10,472 nt of DNA, taken from contig DATAHR010000127.1 of assembly GCA_036263035.1 (NCBI GenBank), positions 1-10,472 on the forward strand, read 5' to 3'. The position numbers and the translations under genes are program-made. The DNA is from JAICYJ01 sp036263035. GTDB taxonomy: Bacteria; Actinomycetota; Thermoleophilia; Gaiellales; JAICJC01. The notes beneath the pieces are model-generated. The model did no database searches and was not told where the DNA came from. It saw only the letters and a list, made by a program, of their open reading frames with translations. Shown piece after piece: positions 1-6,249 of this stretch. Positions within the stretch are counted from its first letter, which is position 1, and the number at the start of each line of letters is the position of its first letter.

Positions 1-867
1 GACGCCTACCGGCAGATGTCGCTGCTCGTGCGGCGCCCGCCGGGCCGCGAGGCCTACCCCGGCGACGTCTTCTACCTGCACTCGCGGCTGCTCGAGCGCG
101 CCGTGAAGCTGTCCGACGAGCTGGGCGCAGGGTCGCTGACCGCGCTGCCGGTGATCGAGACGCAGGCGGGCGACGTGTCCGCGTACATCCCGACGAACGT
201 CATCTCGATCACGGACGGCCAGATCTTCCTGCAGTCCGACCTGTTCTTCTCGGGCGTCCGCCCGGCGATCAACGCCGGCATCTCGGTGTCGCGAGTGGGC
301 GGCAACGCGCAGCGCCGGGCGATGCGGAAGGTGGCAGGCCGCCTGCGCCTCGACCTCGCCTCCTACCGTGCGCTGGAGGCGTTCGCCCAGTTCGCCTCCG
401 AGCTCGACGATGCGACGCAGCAGCAGCTGCGCCGCGGCCAGCGCCTGGTGGCGACGCTGAACCAGCCGCAGTATTCGCCGTGGCCGTTCGAGGAGCAGGT
501 GGCCGCGATCTGGGCGGCGACGAATGGCTACACCGACCGGATCGAGGTGGCCGACGTCCCGCGCTTCCAGATGGAGTTGATCGAGTACCTGCGCGCCGGA
601 GGCCGGGTGTTGGAGGCGATCCGCGAGAGCGGCGAGCTCTCCGACGAGACGGAGGCCGAGCTGCGCTCGACCGTCGAGTCCTTCGGCGAGAGCTTCCAGG
701 GCACGAACGACGATGCGGCCGACCCGACCCTCACCGCGGCCACGCGTGCCGCCGGCGACAGCCGCACCGAGTCGGACGGGTCGGATGGCGGGGCGCAGGC
801 CGAGGCCGCGCAGGATACCGGCGCGGATGCCGATGCGGGCGACGCGGAGCCGACGACGGCCGGCTGA
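1..867 (+). CDS. atpA: ATP synthase F1 alpha subunit, C-terminal part (5' end outside window)
   Basis: Regulatory/catalytic alpha subunit of the F1 head of the F1Fo ATP synthase on the cytoplasmic face of the membrane. The reading frame is open from base 1, so the gene starts upstream; 288 residues are visible. The fragment opens with the highly conserved stretch AYRQMSLLVRRPPGREAYPG and continues with DVFYLHSRLLERA. SVSRVGGNAQ follows, and its Arg (visible residue 98) is the family's arginine finger. The C-terminal helical domain follows. After about residue 233 the normal family end is exceeded by about 55 acidic, Ala/Gly/Asp-rich residues (bases 700-864) with no recognisable fold. The TGA stop overlaps the atpG ATG by one base, so the two are probably translationally coupled. 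Family assignment is very secure; the role of the tail is unknown. Confidence 0.97.
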   Translation, partial: DAYRQMSLLVRRPPGREAYPGDVFYLHSRLLERAVKLSDELGAGSLTALPVIETQAGDVSAYIPTNVISITDGQIFLQSDLFFSGVRPAINAGISVSRVGGNAQRRAMRKVAGRLRLDLASYRALEAFAQFASELDDATQQQLRRGQRLVATLNQPQYSPWPFEEQVAAIWAATNGYTDRIEVADVPRFQMELIEYLRAGGRVLEAIRESGELSDETEAELRSTVESFGESFQGTNDDAADPTLTAATRAAGDSRTESDGSDGGAQAEAAQDTGADADAGDAEPTTAG

Positions 868-1739
868 TGGCCACCCAGCAGGACATCAAGCGGCGGATCG
901 CCTCCGTCAACAACACCAAGAAGATCACGAAGGCGATGGAGCTCGTGGCCGGGTCGCGCCTGCGGCGGGCCCAGGCCCGGATCGAGGCGCTGCGGCCGTA
1001 CGCCGACCGGATGCAGCAGCTGGTTGTGGACGTGGCCGCCAACGTCGGCAATGTCAGCGACCAGCCGCTGCTGGCACGGCGCGACGTGCGGTCGGTCGCC
1101 GTGATCGCCCTCACCGGCGATCGCGGTCTCGCCGGCGCCTTCAACGCGAACATCGTGCGCCGGTCGCTCGAGATCGCGCGCTCCGAGCGCGCCGAGGGCA
1201 GGGAGGTGGTCTGGCTGGTGGTCGGCCGGCGCGGCGCCTCGACGCTGCGGTTCCGCCGCCAGTCGGTGACCGCCGACTACACCGGCATCACCGACCGCCC
1301 GACGTACGCCGACGCCAGGGCGATCGCCGAGCGGGTCGCAGAGCTCTACGAGAGCGGTGAGATCGACCGCGTCGTCATGGTCTACAACCACTTCCTCTCC
1401 GCCCTGTCGCAGCGGGTCGACGAGGTCGAGCTGCTGCCGGTGCCCGAGGAGGCGCTGGCGGGGGAGGCGGTCAAGCTCGAGGGCTCCTTCATCTTCGAGC
1501 CGGACGAGCGCGACATCCTGCACGACCTCATCCCCACGTACCTGGAGATCACCATCTACCGCGCGCTGCTCGAGTCGACCGCGTCCGAGCACGGCGCCCG
1601 GATGACGGCCATGCGCAACGCGTCCGACAACGCCGGCACCCTGATCGACGACCTCACTCTCAAGATGAACCGCGCGCGCCAGGCGGAGATCACGCAGGAG
1701 ATCCTCGAGGTGGTCGCCGGCGCCGACGCGCTCACCTAG
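867..1739 (+). CDS. atpG: ATP synthase F1 gamma subunit
   Basis: Central rotor-stalk subunit that turns inside the alpha3beta3 head. The start is the ATG at 867, which overlaps the atpA stop (TGATG) and gives the expected N-terminus MATQQDIKRRIASVNNTKKI. The protein has 290 residues, normal for the family. Visible landmarks are the N-terminal coiled-coil helix (KKITKAMELVAGSRLRRAQ), the Rossmann-like core with TGDRGLAGAFNANI, and the C-terminal helix with STASEHGARMTAMRNASDNA ending in an ITQEILEVVAGADAL-type terminus. The longer reading frame starting at 480 only reads through atpA in another frame. The TAG stop at 1737-1739 coincides with the outer edge of the first inverted-repeat element. 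Genes for beta (atpD) and epsilon (atpC), which normally follow, are absent downstream. Confidence 0.97.
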   Translation: MATQQDIKRRIASVNNTKKITKAMELVAGSRLRRAQARIEALRPYADRMQQLVVDVAANVGNVSDQPLLARRDVRSVAVIALTGDRGLAGAFNANIVRRSLEIARSERAEGREVVWLVVGRRGASTLRFRRQSVTADYTGITDRPTYADARAIAERVAELYESGEIDRVVMVYNHFLSALSQRVDEVELLPVPEEALAGEAVKLEGSFIFEPDERDILHDLIPTYLEITIYRALLESTASEHGARMTAMRNASDNAGTLIDDLTLKMNRARQAEITQEILEVVAGADALT

Positions 1740-1837
1740 ATGAGTGATTCCACGCCCCCGCACGCCTGACCGACGCTCGAGTCATTGCCGTCGGCCGGGG
1801 ACGCTCAGCCGCACGGCGCCGTGGAATCAATCACCTA
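1737..1837. repeat. TIR element copy 1 (short, 101 bp), MITE-like
   Basis: Non-coding element bounded by TA on both sides. Its left terminus reads GATGAGTGATTCCACG and its right terminus, on the other strand, GGTGATTGATTCCACG; 14 of 16 bases agree. The pairing continues inward imperfectly through about 35 bp. The centre is short, with a 6-bp hairpin (CCGACG at 1770-1775, CGTCGG at 1789-1794). It lacks the GATATCGGCCC-type hairpin shared by copies 2 and 3, so it is an internally reduced or ancestral form. The first three bases (TAG) are the stop codon of atpG. It occupies almost the whole atpG to solute-binding-protein gap. Confidence 0.85.
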
Positions 1838-1858
1838 TCAGCCTCCGGCACGTACAGT

Positions 1859-1863
1859 GGAGG
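1859..1863 (+). promoter_or_regulatory. Ribosome binding site that sets the GTG start of the solute-binding protein
   Basis: GGAGG lies six bases before the GTG at 1870. It supports this start over the in-frame GTG at 1744, which lies inside the repeat element and would add 42 residues ahead of an otherwise perfect lipoprotein signal peptide. Confidence 0.7.
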
Positions 1864-1869
1864 CGCCCC

Positions 1870-3366
1870 GTGCCCGCCCCGCATCGCCGAACACTCGTCC
1901 TGCTTCCCCTGCTGCTGCTCGCGGCGGCCTGCGGCCGCGGGGCGGCTGTTGCTCCCACGTCCGAGCCGCCGCCGACGGGCGGCGGCTCGCTCACCTATGC
2001 GCTGACCGGTGATCCGGTCTCGGTCACGCCGCTCTACGGCGGTGACCCGTCCGGCATCGCGGTCGAGCGGAACGTCTTCCAGGGGCTGGTCGATGCCGAT
2101 CCCTCGACGCTGCGGGTGGTGCCCTCGATCGCCCGCAGCTGGTCGTCGAACGCGGACGGAACCGTCTGGACGTTCCGCCTGCGGGACGGCGTGAGGTTCC
2201 CTGGCGGCAACGGCCCGGTCACCGCATCGACGTTCGCGCAGGACTGGTCGCTGCTCTGCAGCCCGCAGGTGGCGTCGCCGAATGCCGCCGTGCTGGCGCC
2301 GGTCGCCGGCTACGACGCCTGCCGCAACGGGGCCGGCACGCTCTCGGGCGTTCGCGCCGTCTCGCCGGACACGCTGGTCGTGCGGCTGGCCCATCCCGTG
2401 CGGGACTTTCCGGCCTGGCTGGTCGACCCTGCGACCTGGGCGTTTCCGCCGCAGCTGGCCGACACGCCGGCGGCACGGGCGGCGTTCGAGCACGCGCCGG
2501 TTGGCTCCGGCCCGTACGCAGTGCAGCGGTTGGTCCATAGCGAGCGCCCGGAGGGCAAGGCGCCGGTCGCCGGCGAGGTCGTGCTGGCGGCCAATCCCGC
2601 GTACGACGGCCCGCGGCCGCGCTTGACGCGGATCGACATGCCCGTGGTCACGCAGGCCGACGCCGCGCGGTCGATCGCCGCCTACCGCGCCGGTCGCTAT
2701 CAGGTGCTGGGCGTGCCGCCTGCCGCCGCCGACGTGGTGCGGGCGGACCCGCGGTTCGACCGGCAGCTGGTCGAGTCGCCGCGGCTCAGCCTTATCTACC
2801 TGCGGGCCGCGCCGGGCGCGCCGCCGCTCGCGGGCGGTGTGGACGCCGTCGATGTGGTCTCGCAGGCGCTCGGCAAGTCCGCTCAGGCTGCCGACGGGCT
2901 GCTGCCGGCCGGGATGCCGGGGTACGTGCCCGGGGCGGCGCACCCGTCGCCGAGAAGCCTGGCCGGCGAGACGGTGACATTGACCCACGTCGACAGCCCG
3001 ACGCTGGCGTCGATTACCGCGGCGCTCGCACAGTCGCTGCGCCGCGTCGGGGCCAGGGTGAAGGTGGTGCCGCACGGCCAGTGGACCGTGTCGCAGCTCG
3101 ACCTGCAGTCTCCCTCGCCGGACAGCGCCCTGGCACTGCTGGCGGGCGTGGGCGCCCCCGAGACGGCAGCCGCTGAGAACGCCGCCGGGGCGTCGCGCGA
3201 CGTGGACCTGCTGGCCGCGCACGAGCAGCTGCTCCGGCACGGCGACCTGATCCCCCTCGCCTTCGGCAGCACGGAGCTGCTGGTGGCGCCTGACGTGCAC
3301 GACCTGTCGCTCGATGCGCTCGGCGCACCGCGGCTTTCTGCCGCCTGGAGAGGTTTAGATGATTGA
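1870..3366 (+). CDS. ABC transporter solute-binding lipoprotein, family 5 (oligopeptide/dipeptide type)
   Basis: Extracytoplasmic lipid-anchored binding protein that would deliver a peptide or similar solute to an ABC importer. From the GTG at 1870 it has 498 residues. The N-terminus is a lipoprotein signal: basic PHRR, a leucine-rich core, then LAAAC with the lipidated Cys at residue 21. A Pro/Gly linker and the family-5 start (GGSLTYALTGDPVSVTPLYG) follow. ERNVFQGLVDADPSTLRVVP, SWSSNADGTVWTFRLRDGV and AFEHAPVGSGPYAVQRL are typical SBP_bac_5 blocks. The C-terminal lobe seems compressed: the usual stretch before IPLAF is short and Ala-rich. No permease or ATPase gene is in the window, so it is an orphan and its substrate is unknown. 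The last residues (LDD) and the TGA stop at 3364-3366 lie in the terminus of element copy 2, so the native 3' end may have been altered. Confidence 0.9.
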   Translation: MPAPHRRTLVLLPLLLLAAACGRGAAVAPTSEPPPTGGGSLTYALTGDPVSVTPLYGGDPSGIAVERNVFQGLVDADPSTLRVVPSIARSWSSNADGTVWTFRLRDGVRFPGGNGPVTASTFAQDWSLLCSPQVASPNAAVLAPVAGYDACRNGAGTLSGVRAVSPDTLVVRLAHPVRDFPAWLVDPATWAFPPQLADTPAARAAFEHAPVGSGPYAVQRLVHSERPEGKAPVAGEVVLAANPAYDGPRPRLTRIDMPVVTQADAARSIAAYRAGRYQVLGVPPAAADVVRADPRFDRQLVESPRLSLIYLRAAPGAPPLAGGVDAVDVVSQALGKSAQAADGLLPAGMPGYVPGAAHPSPRSLAGETVTLTHVDSPTLASITAALAQSLRRVGARVKVVPHGQWTVSQLDLQSPSPDSALALLAGVGAPETAAAENAAGASRDVDLLAAHEQLLRHGDLIPLAFGSTELLVAPDVHDLSLDALGAPRLSAAWRGLDD

Positions 3367-3557
3367 TTCCACGACTCCGCACGTCTGATCGGCTGACTGC
3401 GGGTGGTTGCCCGGCGTGTGGGGGCTGCGACCCGTAGGACGTCGCATCGCGGCGTCCTCGGTCGGGCCGATATTCCCGATATCGGCCCTCCCTCGATCCT
3501 TGCGCTGCTTGCCTACCGGTCGCTCAGACCGCACGGCGCCGTGGAATCAATCATCTA
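3356..3557. repeat. TIR element copy 2 (202 bp), MITE-like, between convergent genes
   Basis: Bounded by TA at both ends with perfect 16-bp terminal inverted repeats: GATGATTGATTCCACG at 3358-3373 and its exact complement at 3540-3555. It has the same orientation as copies 1 and 3 and is nearly identical to copy 3 along the right half. The inner flanks also pair imperfectly (CCGCACGTCTGA on the left against CAGACCGCACGG on the right), so the whole unit can fold as a long hairpin carrying smaller ones. It fills the gap between two convergent genes. The solute-binding-protein gene stops within its left terminus and the minus-strand sulfatase-like gene stops exactly at its right edge. No coding potential is evident. 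Confidence 0.9.
3436..3488. repeat. Two internal hairpins of element copy 2
   Basis: The first stem pairs AGGACGTCGC (3436-3445) with GCGGCGTCCT (3449-3458) around a 3-base loop, with one G-T wobble. The second pairs GGGCCGATAT (3464-3473) with ATATCGGCCC (3479-3488) perfectly around a 5-base loop. The second is preserved base for base in copy 3 (8575-8599). Either could act as a bidirectional terminator between the convergent genes, though no T-run follows. Confidence 0.75.
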
Positions 3558-4925
3558 GGGACATGCGGTGCCTGCGCAGCTGCGGACCGCGTCCAGCCGC
3601 GCGTGTAGCGCCGCCACGTCCGGGTTGTTCGCCGGGTTCCCGTCGTGGAGGCGGTTCTGCAGCTGGTAGACGTCGCGTGCCGGGTAGAACTCCCGGAACG
3701 AGACGGCGCCGCGGTGGTAGTACTCCGTGTACTGCCATCTCGCCGTTCGCACCGAGACCCAGGGCGGCGCACCTCCCCCGCCGCCGCGCCAGAACTCGAG
3801 CAGCATCTCCCGGCGATCCCACGGGCGCAGCAGCGAGCGGCCGTCCATGTTGGGCAGCCCCGTGCCGGCCGCCTCGAGGATGGTCGGCGCGACGTCGATG
3901 TTGGCCGCCATGCGGTGGAGGGTGCGGCCGCTGCGACGGAAGTGACCGGGCCAGTGCACCAGTAGCGGCACGCGGTAGGCGTACGGATACGGCGTCCCCT
4001 TCCGGGTCAGCCCGTGCTCGCCCCACTGGTAGCCGTTGTCGGATGTGAATACGATCAGCGTTCGGCGCAGCTCGTGCGCGGTGTGCAGGGCCCGGAAGAC
4101 GCGGGCGACCATGTCGTCCACGGACATGTACGTCCGCAGCTGATCACGCCGCATCCCGGCGTCCCGCGCGGGGTCGATGGGGGAGGCCTGCACGTAGGGC
4201 GGCTTGTCCGACCGGTCGGTCTCGCCGCGCGCCGGGTTCATTCGAAACGGCGGCACCGGTGCGTTCACGTAGGGCGGCGCCGCCACCGGCGGAGCCTGAG
4301 CGGCCGATGTCGCGAGCTCCATGAACCACGGCTGGGCGTCGTGCCCCTCCTGGCTCTGCACGAACCCCACGGCGCGGTCGCCGATGTAGCTCGTCGAGTA
4401 CTCGTGGATCCTTCGCACCGTCCCCTGCACGTTCCACGAGGCGTCGTAGTAGGCGATCCAGCTGCGGAAGATCGCCCACCGATCCCAGTGCTGCGGCATG
4501 CCGCAGCCGCACCGCGGGTCGGCCCAGCTGTCGAGATACTTCCCGAACAGCGCCGTCCGGTAGCCCGCGGCCTGGAGCGCGGCCTGGATGGTGGCGTCCT
4601 GGTCGAGCTTTCCGACCAGGCCGTCCACGATAACGCCGGTGTTGTGGGCGTAGCGACCGGTCATGAGAGACACGCGGGAGGGGTTTCCGAGCGGCGTCGT
4701 CACGTAGGCGTCCGCGTAGCGGCGGCCGAAGCGCATCATCAGGCGAACGGTCTTCGGCATCACCGCCAGCCCCGCGGGCCGTTCCTCGTCGGTAACGATC
4801 AGGATCACGTTCGGCCGGGTGTCGGCCCGGGCCGCCGCCGGTCGCACGGCCGCGTGCGCGCAGAGCAGCAGGAGCACGGCGGCGGCTCCGGCGGCGCAGC
4901 GCACTGCTCGGCTGTCTCGGCCCAC
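3555..4925 (-). CDS. Sulfatase-family protein lacking the catalytic Cys/Ser (probable pseudoenzyme)
   Basis: Alkaline-phosphatase-superfamily sulfatase fold, probably exported. The start is uncertain: GTG at 4925 gives 456 residues and a clean signal peptide (basic start, AAGAAAVLLLLCAHAA, then ARA); an ATG at 4988 would overlap the divergent neighbour. Conserved features are VILIVTDEERP (Asp46), GKYLDSW (Lys129), SDNGYQWGEHG (Asp296, Asn297, His304) and Lys309. The active-site motif C/S-x-P-S-R reads G-N-P-S-R: the residue that must become formylglycine is Gly80 (GGA at 4686-4688). The His of the PHxP motif is Gln210. The frame is intact, so this is not simple decay. It is clearly paralogous to the sulfatase at 6250-7662, sharing HDAQPWF and a Cys-containing end (SCAGTACP). 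Its TAG stop is the edge of element copy 2. It may bind a sulfated ligand without hydrolysing it; the function is unproven. Confidence 0.85.
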   Translation of the reverse strand: MGRDSRAVRCAAGAAAVLLLLCAHAAVRPAAARADTRPNVILIVTDEERPAGLAVMPKTVRLMMRFGRRYADAYVTTPLGNPSRVSLMTGRYAHNTGVIVDGLVGKLDQDATIQAALQAAGYRTALFGKYLDSWADPRCGCGMPQHWDRWAIFRSWIAYYDASWNVQGTVRRIHEYSTSYIGDRAVGFVQSQEGHDAQPWFMELATSAAQAPPVAAPPYVNAPVPPFRMNPARGETDRSDKPPYVQASPIDPARDAGMRRDQLRTYMSVDDMVARVFRALHTAHELRRTLIVFTSDNGYQWGEHGLTRKGTPYPYAYRVPLLVHWPGHFRRSGRTLHRMAANIDVAPTILEAAGTGLPNMDGRSLLRPWDRREMLLEFWRGGGGGAPPWVSVRTARWQYTEYYHRGAVSFREFYPARDVYQLQNRLHDGNPANNPDVAALHARLDAVRSCAGTACP

Positions 4926-4994
4926 GATCTGCCGAACATACCGGTTGCGTCCGCTGTCGGACGGTCGTCCCGGCGCATGTGGGAACATCCGGGA
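4926..4994. promoter_or_regulatory. Divergent intergenic region, probable promoters for both directions
   Basis: A short gap between the divergent sulfatase-like gene and the FAD oxidoreductase gene must hold both start signals if the chosen starts are right. On the minus strand TATGTT lies nine bases before the GTG at 4925, a possible -10 for a nearly leaderless transcript, but no good -35 is visible. A small palindrome, GGACGGTCGTCC (4959-4970), could be an operator or chance in such GC-rich DNA. Confidence 0.3.
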
Positions 4995-6245
4995 GTGAGC
5001 ACGGTGGTCGTCGTCGGGGGCGGGGTTGTAGGGCTTTCCGTTGCGTACGCCTGCCGGGTCGCCGGCCACGAGGTCGTGGTCATCGAGGCCGGACGGTGCG
5101 GCGGCGGGGCGTCCGCCGGAAACACCGGATGGGTCGCGCCCAGCCTCGGCACGCCGCTCGCGGCGCCGGGGATCGTCGCCACCGGCATCCGCTCGGCGCT
5201 CGATCCAGACGGTGCGCTCGCGATCCGCCCGCGTCTTGACGTCGAGTGGGTGCGCTGGCTGTGGAGGTTCACCCGCGCCAGCGGATCCGAGCCGTTTCGG
5301 CGCGGGGTCGCTGCGCTGCTCGAGCTGACCCGCAGGTCGCTGCGCGGGCTGGACGACATGCGGGAGTCAGGCGTGCGGTTCGAGGAGCATGCGGACGGGC
5401 TGCTCGCCGTTGCCCAAAGTGACGACGGACTACACTGGTTCGACCTGGTCTTCGACGAGCTCCGGGCGCTCGGCTTCGAGGGAGGCCTCGAGCGCCTCGA
5501 CGGAGACGGAGCGCGTGCGCTCGAGCCGGCGCTCGGTTCCGCCGTGCGCGTGGCAACGCGCACGACGATCGACCGCCACGTCGACCCCACCTCGCTGGCC
5601 GATGGCCTTGCTGCCTGGCTGGCTGCGAACGGCGGGGAGGTGCGTGAGCGCTCACGCGCGACAGGGCTCGCGGCGTCAGCGGCGGGGTGGGCGGTCGCGC
5701 TTGAGGGCGACGACCGGGTGGAGGGATCGCACGTCGTGCTCTGCACCGCGCTTGCCACCGGGCGCCTGGTGCGGCCGCTCGGCGTCTCCGTGCCGATCCT
5801 GCCCGCCAAGGGATACTCGATCACGGTGCCCATGCCGGAGCCGGCGGTCGGGCTCCCGCTCTATCTCTGCGAGCCGAAGCTGGGGCTGTCGCCGCTCGAG
5901 CGCGGGCTCCGCATCGCCGGCTTCTTCGAGATCGGCGCCCGCGACAGCTCGCCGTCCGCACGGCGGGCGAGGCAGCTCGTCGGCGACACGCGCGGCTTCC
6001 TGGCGCACCCCGAGCAGCTGCGTGCCGATCCCGCCGACTCCGGCTGGGCGGGATTCCGCCCGTCCACCCCCGACAGCCTGCCGCTGATCGGCCCGGCCGG
6101 CCCGCGCTCCGGCCTGCTGCTCGCAACCGGGCACGGCATGCTGGGCATCACGCTGGCGCCGGCGACCGGAATGGCGGTCGCCGAGCTGGTCTCCGGCCGC
6201 GCGCCGGCATGGGTCGAGCCCTTCCACCCCGGGCGCTGGGGCTGA
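4995..6245 (+). CDS. FAD-dependent oxidoreductase, D-amino-acid dehydrogenase (DadA)-like
   Basis: Flavoprotein of the DAO/DadA family that oxidatively deaminates D-amino acids or a related amine, passing electrons to the respiratory chain or oxygen. With the GTG at 4995 it has 416 residues. ATG 4977 and GTG 5004 are alternatives; the latter has GGGAG eight bases upstream. The N-terminus is an FAD-binding Rossmann motif, VVGGGVVGLSVAY (Gly8, Gly10, Gly13), with the adenosine-ribose acidic residue Glu31 in VVVIEAG. GGGASAGNTGWVAPS follows as in DadA. PAKGYSITVP and the C-terminal WAGFRPSTPDSLPLIGP ... LLLATGHGMLGITLAPATG blocks are diagnostic of the DadA branch. The substrate cannot be read from sequence, and no alanine racemase gene is nearby. 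Its stop lies four bases before the GTG of the downstream sulfatase, so the two are almost certainly co-transcribed and coupled. Confidence 0.9.
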   Translation: MSTVVVVGGGVVGLSVAYACRVAGHEVVVIEAGRCGGGASAGNTGWVAPSLGTPLAAPGIVATGIRSALDPDGALAIRPRLDVEWVRWLWRFTRASGSEPFRRGVAALLELTRRSLRGLDDMRESGVRFEEHADGLLAVAQSDDGLHWFDLVFDELRALGFEGGLERLDGDGARALEPALGSAVRVATRTTIDRHVDPTSLADGLAAWLAANGGEVRERSRATGLAASAAGWAVALEGDDRVEGSHVVLCTALATGRLVRPLGVSVPILPAKGYSITVPMPEPAVGLPLYLCEPKLGLSPLERGLRIAGFFEIGARDSSPSARRARQLVGDTRGFLAHPEQLRADPADSGWAGFRPSTPDSLPLIGPAGPRSGLLLATGHGMLGITLAPATGMAVAELVSGRAPAWVEPFHPGRWG

Positions 6246-6249
6246 GGCT

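Noticed and set aside
528..1763. A 411-codon minus-strand reading frame opposite atpA/atpG
   Set aside because: It is the antisense shadow of two certain genes in GC-rich DNA and its protein is low-complexity Arg/Gly/Asp-rich.
1744..1869. A 42-residue N-terminal extension of the solute-binding protein from GTG 1744
   Set aside because: It would translate the repeat element and place extra residues before a complete lipoprotein signal; GTG 1870 has a good GGAGG.
1831..3300. A 489-codon minus-strand reading frame opposite the solute-binding protein
   Set aside because: Same reason: Arg-rich composition, no motifs, and the plus strand encodes a clear SBP_bac_5 lipoprotein.
1737..3557. Integron attC sites or REP/REPIN elements as explanation for the inverted repeats
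   Set aside because: The attC core sites (GTTRRRY and RYYYAAC) are not present at the ends, and the 16-bp terminus is not itself a REP-type palindrome preceded by a GTAG tetranucleotide; a TA-bounded MITE fits better.
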